A stretch of DNA of 64,000 bases from Lentisphaera profundi (GCF_028728065.1 NZ_CP117811.1:1054001-1118000); one strand, 5' to 3'; shown: positions 54,017-63,000, counted from the stretch's first letter. The notes: generated by a model not told the origin, from the letters alone. Program-made: numbers and translations.

Positions 54017-54757
54017 CTAGATTAGGTATTTTTGTCCCTGTTCATCGCTAAGGACTTTGAATTCTTTTTCAAAGATCTCCGAGAGCAAGATACCGTTCTT
54101 TAAAGCATCTGGTGTATCATCAAAAATGAGCTTAGAATTTTTTAATATGAGAATCCTATCTGCATAGCGTAGGGCGGCATTAATATCATGAGTGACCCAT
54201 AAGTAAGTGAGCTTGTGGAGTTCTTTGGTTTTGTGAATGAGCTGACAGATAGAGTCGTGATGGGCGGGGTCAAGTCCTGCAGTGACTTCATCTAAAAGAA
54301 TCAGCGGACTCGCTTGGTAGAGAGAAGAAGCAAAAAGTACGCGCTGCATCTCTCCGCCACTTAAAGTTGAAAGAGATTGTTTTTCAATCGTCTTTAGCTC
54401 ACAAGTTAAAAGTATAGCATCAAGGTCGATGGGAAGAGTTTTTGCACTATGGCAGTAAGAAGCTTGTTGGATGAATTCTCTTACCGAAAAGTCGGGTAAA
54501 GAAGATGTTTTTTGAGGCACATAGGCAATGAGAGCTGCACGTTGAAGCTCAGTCATAGCCAATAAGTCTTCATCGCCAAATTTAATGGTAGCTGATTTAT
54601 TTTTGCTGAGTCCGCAAATTTGTTTAAGTAGGCTCGTTTTCCCAGCACCATTAGGGCCCAAAATGCAGGTGAGGCTATTGTGCTGGAGGTCAAAATTGAT
54701 ATCTGCAAGGATAGTTTTGTTGCCAACTGAGTAAGAGAGTTTATCAACGGTTAACAT
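54017..54757 (-). CDS. btuD: ABC transporter ATPase, probably for cobalamin uptake (BtuD/FecE-like)
   Basis: 246 residues. Walker A GPNGAGKTSLLKQI (~34), Q-loop YVPQKTSSLPD (~80), signature LSGGEMQRV (~135), Walker B PLILLDEVTAGLD (~150) and the switch His in WVTHDINAALRY (~187). Expected partner of the FecCD-type permease. It starts 2 bp after the kinase gene, so the two are probably co-transcribed. It lies on the promoter side of the riboswitch, so it may be expressed when the receptor genes are shut off, unless the kinase transcript reads through. Confidence 0.88.
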   Translation of the reverse strand: MLTVDKLSYSVGNKTILADINFDLQHNSLTCILGPNGAGKTSLLKQICGLSKNKSATIKFGDEDLLAMTELQRAALIAYVPQKTSSLPDFSVREFIQQASYCHSAKTLPIDLDAILLTCELKTIEKQSLSTLSGGEMQRVLFASSLYQASPLILLDEVTAGLDPAHHDSICQLIHKTKELHKLTYLWVTHDINAALRYADRILILKNSKLIFDDTPDALKNGILLSEIFEKEFKVLSDEQGQKYLI

Positions 54758-54759
54758 TT

Positions 54760-56274
54760 TTAATTGATCTTATTCACTAGATTGAGAAGCTCGATTTCAT
54801 TGGGGTGGTTGTGGAGTGCTTGATTGAGTTGTGTATGAGCTTTTTCAAAATCTTCTATCATGATATATAGCTCAATAAGTTTTTTGTTGTTACTGATATT
54901 ATTGTCGAGGATGATGAGTTTTTCGGCCAATTCAATGGCCTTGTCAAGGTTTTGATCTTTGATGAGTTGATCCACATAATCGCTTAAGAGCGGGGCGATT
55001 TTTTTACTTTCTTGGAGCCTTTGTCTAAGGATAATTTGCTTTGAACGTTGCTTTTTGCTAATGACTGTATTGCTAGAAGCTTGCACGAGAGCCGCATCTT
55101 GATCGAGCATAGCAGTTTTAAGTTTACTATTAATCTGGAAGATGAAAACGATAATTGAAATAATAAGGAGGGATATAACTAAGCCTAAGCGACGGTGGCG
55201 AATAAAGAGCAGCTTAAGGAGGCGTACTTGACTGGCTCCTTCAGCTTCCGTAGCATAACCATTGATCCAATTTTCCAAATCATGTTTTAGGCTGCTAGCT
55301 TTTTGATAACGTTTGTCTGGATTTACAGCCATGGCTTTTTGGATAACTGATTCAAGTGAGCTAGGAACGGAGATTTCTTTGTTTTTATTTAAGAGTTTAA
55401 TTCGTTTAGATGGCGCAATTATATTGCCCTTTATTTTGTCTTGAAAAATCTCTTTTAAATTTGTTGACTGGTGAGGAGGGCTGAGTGTTAATAAAGAGTA
55501 GAGGATGCCACCAAGAGCATAGATATCTGCTCGTGGATCTATTTCATAGTCAGGGCACATTTGTTCGGGGGCCATGTATATTGGACTCCCTAAAATTTGG
55601 CCGTGAAAGGTAGACGATATTTTTGCTTCGCTATATATACTAATAGTTCTGATAAAAGAGTCATCGAGTTCTGTAGGGACTTGATTGCGTATAAGTTCCT
55701 TAGTCTCCATGATATTACATAATTTTGAGATACCCCAATCCATGACGAAAACTTCACCGTATTGACCAATCATAATATTATCTGGTTTTAAATCACGGTG
55801 AACAACATTTTTCGAAGCGGCAAAAGCAATCGCATCACATACTTTAATAAAGATATCAATTATACGCAGTAAAGGGAACTTTTTAATATATTTGGGGTTG
55901 CCTTCTTTTAACTCAGTAATGATATTTTCTAAGGTTTCACCTTTGACCAATTTCATTACATAAAAAGGTTGTCCATTGGGAGCCCGACTAAATTCATAAA
56001 TAGGCACTATCGAGGGGTGATCTAATTGCGAAGTTATTTGAGCTTCTTCAATAAAACGTCTGACTAATTCATCTTCTTTATTTTTGTCCTCAATCATCAT
56101 TTTGAGGGCAACGGAGCGTTGGCAATTGGTATCTATAGCATGAAACACATAAGCCATGCCGCCTTTGGCAAGCATCTTTACAATTTTATATTTATAGTCA
56201 GATTCAATGAGGCTTTTAGCATCGACTAAAGCATCTTCATTTGATTTCTCTGTTTGTTCAAAATGGTCTTGCAT
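54760..56274 (-). CDS. Membrane-bound Ser/Thr protein kinase with TPR tail
   Basis: 504 residues. Hanks-type kinase domain ~32-330: glycine loop MLAKGGMAYVFHA, ATP Lys in SVALKMM, catalytic HRDLKPDNIM (~168), DWG in place of DFG (VFVMDWGISK) as is common in PVC kinases, GSPIYMAPEQ and ADIYALGGILY. A transmembrane helix at ~372-392 follows, then a periplasmic tail with coiled coil and TPR-like repeats (~430-504, AHTQLNQALHNHPNE). All catalytic residues are present, unlike the pseudokinase at 39762. It probably senses an external signal. It is coupled to the ABC ATPase gene, which is an unusual pairing. Confidence 0.9.
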   Translation of the reverse strand: MQDHFEQTEKSNEDALVDAKSLIESDYKYKIVKMLAKGGMAYVFHAIDTNCQRSVALKMMIEDKNKEDELVRRFIEEAQITSQLDHPSIVPIYEFSRAPNGQPFYVMKLVKGETLENIITELKEGNPKYIKKFPLLRIIDIFIKVCDAIAFAASKNVVHRDLKPDNIMIGQYGEVFVMDWGISKLCNIMETKELIRNQVPTELDDSFIRTISIYSEAKISSTFHGQILGSPIYMAPEQMCPDYEIDPRADIYALGGILYSLLTLSPPHQSTNLKEIFQDKIKGNIIAPSKRIKLLNKNKEISVPSSLESVIQKAMAVNPDKRYQKASSLKHDLENWINGYATEAEGASQVRLLKLLFIRHRRLGLVISLLIISIIVFIFQINSKLKTAMLDQDAALVQASSNTVISKKQRSKQIILRQRLQESKKIAPLLSDYVDQLIKDQNLDKAIELAEKLIILDNNISNNKKLIELYIMIEDFEKAHTQLNQALHNHPNEIELLNLVNKIN

Positions 56275-56789
56275 GGTACCCCAATCCTATTTAAAAGCTT
56301 TTTTTAGCCTTAAGTATGCCCAAATAACACTTAAAATTATCGTATATATATAGTGTTTCGTCAATACTACTTTCGAATGTTCAGTCTTTATATCGTTAAA
56401 TAAGCTATGATTTTTCATCATAAAGCAAGATTGTGATCACTCAGTAGTCTATGAAGATCCTTTTTAAGGATCAGTGAACTTAGGTATGTAAACGCAATGA
56501 ATATGTTATTTATGGAAAATATCGTGATTATAATTACGAAATTGTAAATAATTAGTGCGGTTGAATTTAATCTGATTTTTATTTAAGACTTATAGCTACA
56601 TAATAATATATGTATATCATTCTTTGAATTAACACCTTAGGGATTATACTTTACGATAAGTGTAGTATTTATACTTATTATTACGTTTTTGTCACTTGAT
56701 TGAATTTTTTATTTCTATACGTATTTTTCCTACAACTTAACAGAATTACTGTTTAGTCAGTTAAATAAACAAACTAGGAAAAGCCAAAT
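56275..56789. other. 515-bp AT-rich gap between divergent kinase and ammonium transporter genes
   Basis: No open frame of note. It must contain the promoters of both genes. AATTAACACCTTAG at about 56627 resembles a half of the palindrome upstream of the second amt gene. No sigma54 (TGGCAC/TTGC) promoter and no clear NtrC site was recognised. Confidence 0.4.
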
Positions 56790-58286
56790 ATGAATAAATT
56801 AATAATTGCCCTCATGTGTCTAATGACCTTGGGTGTATTTACTGCACAAGCTGCAACAGAGCTTTCGGTGAATGGCGAAGGTGCAACAATTGAAAGCTTT
56901 AAGGAAAGTGTGAAAGAGGCATGGACTGAAAGTAAAGAAGAAACATCAGTATCTGTAGAAGGTAGTAAGACAGTCGTAGATGATGGTATCAGCGAAACTT
57001 ACACAGGTGTGATCACTTACACTATCTCAACAGAAGGTGAAGGGAGCTTAAGTTTTGCCTCTGATGATAAATTCTGGACTTCGAATGTCTTCATGATGTT
57101 CTGTGCGGTCCTTGTGTTTATTATGCATTTAGGTTTCTGCTGTTTAGAAGTAGGCTTCTGCCGTGCGAAAAACTCAGTAAATATCATCTTTAAAAACTTC
57201 ACAATTGTTGCGATTGCTACTTTAGTTTACGCCGCAGTTGGTTTCAATATTATGTATCCAGGTGATTTTAGCATTGGTACTTTCTTCGGTTTCGCTGGCT
57301 TTGGTATCGGTGGTACTGCGGGTGAAATGGGCATGACTTATAGCGATGGTTACTCTTACTGGACTGACTTTCTCTTCCAGGCAATGTTTGCAGCTGCAAC
57401 AGCTTCAATAGTTTCAGGAGCCGTTTGTGAACGTATCAAAATTAATTCTTTCCTTATCTTTTGTACTGTTTTTGCGGGTGTAGTTTACCCAATTATCGGC
57501 TCTTGGGGCTGGGGTGGCGGTTTTCTAGGTGATTTTGGTTTCCATGATCTTGCTGGTTCTGGTTTAGTTCACGCTACAGGTGGAGCAGGTGCTCTTGCTG
57601 GTGCCATTGTACTCGGCCCACGTATCGGTAAATATGTTAATGGTAAAACTTTCGCAATCATGGGGCACAACATGCCTATCGCTGCAATTGGTGCTTTTCT
57701 CCTTTGGTTCGGATGGTTCGGCTTTAACGGCGGATCACAACTAAACGCTGATCCAATGGGTACTTCTGGTATCATGGTTATGACTCTTCTTGCTTCTACT
57801 GCAGGTGTTGTTACAGCAATGGCTTTTTCTTGGATTCTTTCTGGTAAGCCAGATCTTTCCATGGTTCTTAATGGTGCATTAGCAGGTCTTGTGGGTATCA
57901 CTGCAGGTGCTGATGTTGTTAGTCCTACTAGCGCTATTATCATCGGAGCTATTGCAGGTATCTTAGTAGTGATTGCAGTACTTGTTCTCGATAAGCTTAA
58001 AATTGATGATCCCGTCGGTGCTATCCCAGTTCACTTGGTTTGTGGTTCTTGGGGTGTTGTTGCTACAGGTATCTTTGGTACAGCAGAAGGTTGTACAGTA
58101 CTTGGTCAGATTAAATCTATCCTTTGTATCGTAGCCTTTGCTTTCATATGTGCTTTCATTCTTTTCTCCATCATCAAAGTGACTATTGGTCTCCGCGTAT
58201 CAGAAGAAGAAGAACTCGAAGGTCTTGACCTCGGCGAACACGGTATGGAAGCTTATAGCGGTTTCCAAATCTTCACTAACCAGTAA
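56790..58286 (+). CDS. amt: Ammonium transporter Amt with exported N-terminal extension (copy 1)
   Basis: 498 residues, longer than the ~400-450 usual for Amt. A signal peptide (LIIALMCLMTLGVFTAQA) and a ~75-residue acidic, Thr/Ser-rich segment (SVEGSKTVVDDGISETYTG) precede the 11-helix Amt core, which begins FWTSNVFMMFCAVLVFIMHL (~97). Core motifs include FCCLEVGFCRAKNSVNI, SGLVHATGGAGALAGAI (~260) with a pore His, and MGHNMPIAAIGAFLLWFGW (~292) with the second. The C-terminal tail ends in DLGEHGMEAYSGFQ, typical of tails that contact PII. Cotranscribed with glnK 18 bp downstream. Confidence 0.93.
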   Translation: MNKLIIALMCLMTLGVFTAQAATELSVNGEGATIESFKESVKEAWTESKEETSVSVEGSKTVVDDGISETYTGVITYTISTEGEGSLSFASDDKFWTSNVFMMFCAVLVFIMHLGFCCLEVGFCRAKNSVNIIFKNFTIVAIATLVYAAVGFNIMYPGDFSIGTFFGFAGFGIGGTAGEMGMTYSDGYSYWTDFLFQAMFAAATASIVSGAVCERIKINSFLIFCTVFAGVVYPIIGSWGWGGGFLGDFGFHDLAGSGLVHATGGAGALAGAIVLGPRIGKYVNGKTFAIMGHNMPIAAIGAFLLWFGWFGFNGGSQLNADPMGTSGIMVMTLLASTAGVVTAMAFSWILSGKPDLSMVLNGALAGLVGITAGADVVSPTSAIIIGAIAGILVVIAVLVLDKLKIDDPVGAIPVHLVCGSWGVVATGIFGTAEGCTVLGQIKSILCIVAFAFICAFILFSIIKVTIGLRVSEEEELEGLDLGEHGMEAYSGFQIFTNQ

Positions 58287-58304
58287 TTTAAGGAGTATAT
58301 AACA

Positions 58305-58649
58305 ATGAAATTAATCGTAGCATATATTCAGCCTCAGAAACTTAATGCAGTTAAGCAGGCTCTCTACACAAAAGAAATTTCTCGTATGTCAGTCACTAAT
58401 GCTCTTGGTTGCGGCCAACAAGGTGGTTACACTGAAAATTATCGCGGAGTTGAAATCGAAGTTAACTTACGTAAAAAAGTAAGAATGGAAATTGCCGTTA
58501 ATGATTCCTTTGTAGATACTACAGTGGAAACCATCATCGAAGCGGCGCGTACAGGTAGGATTGGCGATGGTAAGATATTTATCTATCCGATTGAAGAATG
58601 CATTCGTATTCGTACCGGTGAAAAAGGTAAAGACGCTATTGGCGGCTAA
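58305..58649 (+). CDS. glnK: PII signalling protein GlnK/GlnB (copy 1)
   Basis: 114 residues, close to the standard 112. [20 protein letters not shown] starts the fold. The T-loop runs ~37-55 and contains Tyr ([14 protein letters not shown]), so uridylylation at the position of E. coli Tyr51 is possible. The ATP/2-oxoglutarate region is [16 protein letters not shown] (~84-99), followed by the C-terminal RIRTGEKG. It binds and closes Amt when nitrogen is sufficient. AAGGAGTATA gives a strong ribosome site. The amt-glnK link supports GlnK naming. Confidence 0.93.
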   Translation: MKLIVAYIQPQKLNAVKQALYTKEISRMSVTNALGCGQQGGYTENYRGVEIEVNLRKKVRMEIAVNDSFVDTTVETIIEAARTGRIGDGKIFIYPIEECIRIRTGEKGKDAIGG

Positions 58650-58671
58650 GCGTTAGCTTAGTTTACCTTCA

Positions 58672-58704
58672 ATCCCTCAGGCTTCGGTCTGAGGGATTTT
58701 TTTT
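58672..58704 (+). terminator. Terminator of amt-glnK copy 1
   Basis: AATCCCTCAG and CTGAGGGATT form the stem around a GCTTCGGT loop region (TTCG tetraloop), followed by eight T. Very similar to the terminator of copy 2. Confidence 0.92.
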
Positions 58705-59064
58705 GTTTAAGCTAATCATTCTAATCTCTGTTCAACTATTACATTTTTGTAGGGAGCAAAATTAGCTACTGAGCTAAAATTCAAGTAAGCTACGAAAGCG
58801 TAAGTGCTTGACCGTATTCTTTACATTTATGTAATGGAAAAACTAATCTTTCATTTTTTTGAAGAAAGAGTGTTAAATAATTAACACCTCGTATCTTTTT
58901 GTAAAGTATTGTCAGTAATATATTTATGTATAATATGTACAAAAAATGGTAAAAAAAAGGATTAAATTACATTATTGTATGTAGCTTGAAATTTGCACTA
59001 TTTTTAGTATTTTCATGGAGCTAAACAAGATCAATGAAGATCATTAACTAATAAGGAGTCAAAA
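58705..59064. promoter_or_regulatory. Gap before the second amt gene, with an inverted repeat
   Basis: GTGTTAA-ATAA-TTAACAC (58870-58887) is a perfect 7+7 inverted repeat and may be an operator. TATAAT at 58929-58934 is a possible -10, with TTGTCA 14 bases upstream, too close for a standard -35. AATTAACACCT also occurs in the gap before copy 1. No gene is seen here. Confidence 0.4.
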
Positions 59065-60567
59065 ATGAAAAAACTGATGTTTGCCCTCGTAAGCTTATTT
59101 GCTACGGGCATTTTTAGTCTTTCAGCCAGTACAGAACTGGCACCAGCAGCCGAGGGTTTAAGTCTCGAAAGCTTTAAGAAGGATGTAAAAGCTAATTATG
59201 ATAGTCAGTCAGAGAAAGCTGAAGTATCAGCGTCTATTGAAGGTAGTAAGACAGTCGTAGATGATGGTATCAGCGAAACTTACACAGGTGTGATCACTTA
59301 CACTATCTCAACAGAAGGTGAAGCTAGCTTAAGTTTTGCATCTGATGATAAATTCTGGACTTCGAATGTCTTCATGATGTTCTGTGCTGTTCTTGTGTTT
59401 ATCATGCATTTAGGTTTTTGCTGTTTAGAAGTAGGTTTTTGTCGTGCGAAAAACTCAGTAAATATCATCTTTAAAAACTTCACAATTGTTGCGATTGCTA
59501 CTTTAGTTTACGCCGCAGTTGGTTTCAATATCATGTACCCAGGCGATTTTAGCATTGGTACTTTCTTCGGTTTTGCTGGTTTTGGTATCGGTGGTACTGC
59601 AGGTGAAATGGGCATGACTTATAGCGATGGTTACTCTTACTGGACTGATTTTCTCTTCCAGGCGATGTTTGCCGCTGCAACAGCTTCAATTGTTTCAGGT
59701 GCGGTTTGTGAACGTATCAAAATTAATTCTTTCCTTATCTTCTGTACGATTTTTGCAGGCGTTATTTACCCAATTATCGGCTCTTGGGGCTGGGGTGGTG
59801 GTTTCCTAGGTGATTTTGGTTTCCATGATCTTGCAGGTTCTGGTTTAGTTCACGCTACAGGTGGAGCAGGTGCTCTTGCTGGTGCCATTGTACTCGGCCC
59901 ACGTATTGGTAAATATGTTAATGGTAAAACTTTCGCAATCATGGGTCATAATATGCCTGTTGCTGCAATTGGTGCTTTCCTACTTTGGTTCGGATGGTTC
60001 GGTTTCAACGGCGGATCACAACTTAATGCGGATCCAATGGGTACTTCTGGTATCATGGTAATGACTCTCCTTGCTTCTACTGCGGGTGTTGTTACAGCAA
60101 TGGCTTTTTCTTGGACTCTTTCTGGTAAACCAGATCTTTCCATGGTTCTTAATGGTGCATTAGCTGGTCTTGTGGGTATTACTGCAGGTGCTGATGTTGT
60201 TAGTCCTACTAATGCTATTATCATTGGTGCTATTGCTGGCGTGCTTGTCGTACTTGCTGTTCTTGTACTCGATAAGCTTAAAATTGATGATCCCGTTGGT
60301 GCTATCCCAGTTCACTTGGTTTGTGGCTCTTGGGGTGTTGTTGCTACAGGTATCTTCGGTACAGCAGAAGGTTGCACAGTCGTCGGCCAGATTAAATCTA
60401 TCCTTTGTATCGTAGCGTTTGCATTCATCTGTGCTTTCATTCTTTTCTCAATCATCAAAGTGACTATTGGTCTCCGCGTATCAGAAGAAGAAGAACTCGA
60501 AGGTCTTGACCTAGGCGAACACGGTATGGAAGCTTATAGTGGTTTCCAAATCTTCACCAACCAGTAA
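59065..60567 (+). CDS. amt: Ammonium transporter Amt with exported N-terminal extension (copy 2)
   Basis: 500 residues. From GSKTVVDDGISETYTG (~60) to the end it is nearly identical to copy 1, with scattered conservative changes (Ile/Val, Thr/Ile). The first ~58 residues (signal peptide and acidic linker) are clearly different in sequence. The pore and PII-contact motifs are intact. AAGGAGTC lies before the ATG. The sharp change in similarity, at DNA as well as protein level, suggests duplication followed by gene conversion of the core. The diverged leader and promoter may give the two copies different expression or maturation. Confidence 0.93.
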   Translation: MKKLMFALVSLFATGIFSLSASTELAPAAEGLSLESFKKDVKANYDSQSEKAEVSASIEGSKTVVDDGISETYTGVITYTISTEGEASLSFASDDKFWTSNVFMMFCAVLVFIMHLGFCCLEVGFCRAKNSVNIIFKNFTIVAIATLVYAAVGFNIMYPGDFSIGTFFGFAGFGIGGTAGEMGMTYSDGYSYWTDFLFQAMFAAATASIVSGAVCERIKINSFLIFCTIFAGVIYPIIGSWGWGGGFLGDFGFHDLAGSGLVHATGGAGALAGAIVLGPRIGKYVNGKTFAIMGHNMPVAAIGAFLLWFGWFGFNGGSQLNADPMGTSGIMVMTLLASTAGVVTAMAFSWTLSGKPDLSMVLNGALAGLVGITAGADVVSPTNAIIIGAIAGVLVVLAVLVLDKLKIDDPVGAIPVHLVCGSWGVVATGIFGTAEGCTVVGQIKSILCIVAFAFICAFILFSIIKVTIGLRVSEEEELEGLDLGEHGMEAYSGFQIFTNQ

Positions 60568-60585
60568 TTTAAGGAGTATATAACA

Positions 60586-60930
60586 ATGAAATTAATCGTA
60601 GCCTATATACAGCCACAAAGACTTAACGCAGTTAAGCAGGCTCTTTATACAAAAGAAATTTCTCGTATGTCAGTCACTAATGCTCTTGGTTGCGGCCAAC
60701 AGGGTGGTTTTCACGAAAACTATCGTGGCGTTGATGTAGAAGTTAACTTGCGCAAGAAAGTACGTATCGAAGTAGCAATCAACGACAGTTATGTTGACAA
60801 GACTGTTGAAGCTATTATCGAAGGTGCTAGAACAGGTAAGATTGGCGATGGTAAGATCTTTATCTACCCGATTGAAGAATGCATTCGTATTCGTACTGGA
60901 GAAAAAGGTGAAGACGCAATTGGCGGCTAG
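60586..60930 (+). CDS. glnK: PII signalling protein GlnK/GlnB (copy 2)
   Basis: 114 residues, similar to copy 1 with about a dozen changes, mostly in the T-loop flank and middle (FHENYRGVDVEV, RIEVAINDSYVDKTVEAIIEG). The T-loop Tyr and [16 protein letters not shown] are kept. The spacer from amt and the ribosome site (AAGGAGTATATAACA) are the same as in copy 1. T-loop differences next to the Tyr (YTENY against FHENY) could alter partner choice. Confidence 0.93.
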   Translation: MKLIVAYIQPQRLNAVKQALYTKEISRMSVTNALGCGQQGGFHENYRGVDVEVNLRKKVRIEVAINDSYVDKTVEAIIEGARTGKIGDGKIFIYPIEECIRIRTGEKGEDAIGG

Positions 60931-60951
60931 GCTTTAAGTCAGTTTATCTAG

Positions 60952-60984
60952 AATCCCTCAGACTTAGGTCTGGGGGATTTTTTT
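60952..60984 (+). terminator. Terminator of amt-glnK copy 2
   Basis: AATCCCTCAGAC and GTCTGGGGGATT pair across TTAG, followed by seven T. The IS66 element appears to begin directly after the T tract. Confidence 0.9.
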
Positions 60985-61120
60985 GTTTACATCGATAAGA
61001 GGCGAATTGTATAGTATGCTTTGATTTACCAATGGCGAATTTTTGTGGTAAAGGGCAATTTGAACCATATCCCGAGGGAGAGTAGTTGAATTAGAGTCTG
61101 GGCTTACCCCAGGAGATACA

Positions 61121-61432
61121 ATGTTAGAATATTTTAAAGATCGTAAGTTAAAACTACATCCCGAACCCGTGAACCTCCGCAAAGGCTTCAATGGCTTAAC
61201 CGCGTTAAGTAATCTGGAAAATCTCTTTGCAGGAGATGTCTACCTTTTCATAAATCGACGGCGTAATTTATTGAAAGGTCTCTACTGGGATGAAGGTGGT
61301 TTTTGTATTTTCAATAAACAGTTGGAGCGCGGAACTTTTAGCGACATGTCCGAAGCTAAAACTGAGCTTAGTTTTCGGGAATTTCTGCTAATGATCCACT
61401 GCTGTAAAGGGGCCTATTTTAAGATCAAATAG
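61121..61432 (+). CDS. tnpB: IS66 accessory protein TnpB (Orf2)
   Basis: 103 residues, close to the ~115 usual for the family. PVNLRKGFNGLTALS (~17), GDVYLFINRRRNLLKGLYWDEGGFCI (in part, ~39-64) and the following LERGTF are the IS66 Orf2 signature. It is needed for transposition together with TnpC, although its biochemistry is unknown. CAGGAGA lies before the ATG; tnpC begins 31 bp downstream. Confidence 0.92.
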   Translation: MLEYFKDRKLKLHPEPVNLRKGFNGLTALSNLENLFAGDVYLFINRRRNLLKGLYWDEGGFCIFNKQLERGTFSDMSEAKTELSFREFLLMIHCCKGAYFKIK

Positions 61433-61463
61433 CCTGGTTTTATAGCTGAAAAATCATGGGGTT

Positions 61464-62951
61464 ATGCTATATTATTTCATGACTAAAACTATCTCAGACC
61501 TCACCAAAAAAGTTGTGTTTTTAGAAGAGGAAAACACCTATCTAAAAGCCCAGCTGTATGGTCGTAAAAAAGAGACTGTAGTCTTTGATAACTCAGATAC
61601 TTTTCCTGAGTGGACTGAATACCTTAAGGATCTGGGCGATTCAAATTCACCAGAAAGAGATGAAGAACCCAAAGTAAATACCCTAAAAAAGAAGAAGAAA
61701 CGCAAGCCCTTTACGCATTTCAATTTCCCTGAGAATGCTGAACGCGAAATTAAAATCATTGATTTGCCCGAAGATGAAAAAGTTGATCCCATAACTGGTG
61801 TAGAACTGAAACTCATGGGATTCGATACATCAGAAAAACTTGTTTATGTTCATGGTCGTTACAAAGTCATAGAGACTCGTGTACGTAAATACAATATTCC
61901 AAATAAGCCCAAGGCAGGAGTTATCTCCGCTCTAGTTCCCAGCCATCCGATAACAGGCTGTCGTGCTGATGTGAGCTTGTTGTCACATATACTCATTTCA
62001 AAATATGCCGACCATTTACCTCTTTATCGTATCGAAGAGCAATTCAAACGAGATGGACTTACTATTGCGCGACAAACGCTTTCCAACTGGGTTCTCCAGT
62101 TAGGAAAAACTCTCCAACCTTTAGGTGATTTATTACGAGATCAAATTTTAAACTCATCAAGAGTTTTTACAGATGACAGCCCTGTTAAGCTTCAAACAAA
62201 AGGTAAAGGTAAGCTTCAAGAAGGTCGGATTTGGGTTTATGTCGGCGGCGATGGTCCAGACCCTCCTCTCGTTTGGTTCGAATTCACCAAAGACCGTTCA
62301 CACTCCCATACATTAGATCGAATGAAAGACTTTCAAGGAGTTTTTCATGCCGATGCTTTTGCTGCGTATGAAAAAATGGATAAGCTTGATGGTATCGATT
62401 GGCAGGCTTGCTGGGCTCATGCCAGGCGTAAGTTTTTTGACACACCCAATCCAAACGAATTCTGTAAACAAGTGCTTATTTTGATGGATAAGCTCTTTGA
62501 ACTCGAACAGGATGCTTGGGCGCTTGGTACTTCGGCAAAGCGACAGAGCTTTCGCAATAGGAAAACAAAGCCTTTTGTTGAAGCTCTATTAAAGACGATT
62601 CAAGATCATTACTACAAAGCATGTGAGCCCAAAGGCAAACTTAAAACGGCAATGGAGTACCTACTTAAACGGCAAGAAGCATTTAAAGCTTTTCTTGCTT
62701 ATCCGGATGCTCGCATAGATAACAATGTGAGTGAACGCGCTATTCGTCCGCTTACTATTGGTAGAAAAAACTGGCTTTTCTTCGGCAGTGAAAAAGGCGG
62801 CCAAGCGGCTGCCAATATCATCTCCTTAATCCAGACTTGTCGTAAGCTGGGTATCAATCCAAAAGAATACTTAGAGGATGTGCTCAGGAGAATCATTGAT
62901 CACCCAAAAGAAAATTTAATGGAACTCCTACCACAAAACTGGAAGAAATAG
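61464..62951 (+). CDS. tnpC: IS66 transposase TnpC
   Basis: 495 residues, full-length. An N-terminal coiled coil (TKKVVFLEEENTYLKAQLYG, ~11-30) and a zinc-binding/HTH region precede the DDE core: VFTDDSPVKLQ (~235, first Asp), FHADAFAAYEKMD (~297, second Asp) and the Glu in DNNVSERAIRPLTIGRKNW (~415). The C terminus has the IS66 tail (LGINPKEYLEDVLRRI). An ATG at 61479 is an alternative start. No stop or frameshift, so it could be active. Confidence 0.93.
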   Translation: MLYYFMTKTISDLTKKVVFLEEENTYLKAQLYGRKKETVVFDNSDTFPEWTEYLKDLGDSNSPERDEEPKVNTLKKKKKRKPFTHFNFPENAEREIKIIDLPEDEKVDPITGVELKLMGFDTSEKLVYVHGRYKVIETRVRKYNIPNKPKAGVISALVPSHPITGCRADVSLLSHILISKYADHLPLYRIEEQFKRDGLTIARQTLSNWVLQLGKTLQPLGDLLRDQILNSSRVFTDDSPVKLQTKGKGKLQEGRIWVYVGGDGPDPPLVWFEFTKDRSHSHTLDRMKDFQGVFHADAFAAYEKMDKLDGIDWQACWAHARRKFFDTPNPNEFCKQVLILMDKLFELEQDAWALGTSAKRQSFRNRKTKPFVEALLKTIQDHYYKACEPKGKLKTAMEYLLKRQEAFKAFLAYPDARIDNNVSERAIRPLTIGRKNWLFFGSEKGGQAAANIISLIQTCRKLGINPKEYLEDVLRRIIDHPKENLMELLPQNWKK

Positions 62952-63000
62952 ACTTTTTTTCGAAATAGGCATTCAAATATTCAGCTCAATTGACGCTTAC

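Larger units (their letters stand above)
60985..63000 (+). mobile_element. IS66-family insertion sequence
   Basis: The right end TTGACGCTTAC (complement GTAAGCGTCAA, a typical IS66 terminus) stops at 63000, and the same end recurs in the remnant at 63370, which fixes it well. The left end is placed at GTTTACATCGAT (60985), a partial match to the right end (about 11 of 18 bases), so it is tentative. It carries tnpB and tnpC; the tnpA gene of many IS66 members is absent. No 8-bp target duplication was found. Confidence 0.65.

Noticed and set aside
53809-54051. 80-residue open frame on the + strand
   Set aside because: It lies opposite the cobalamin riboswitch and has no coding features.
57569-57943. 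Antisense open frames opposite both amt genes
   Set aside because: They mirror the reverse complement of conserved transmembrane codons and occur in both copies only because the copies are nearly identical.
60931-61120. tnpA gene of the IS66 element
   Set aside because: Only about 135 bp separate the element's probable left end from tnpB, too short for TnpA, and no HTH-coding frame is present.
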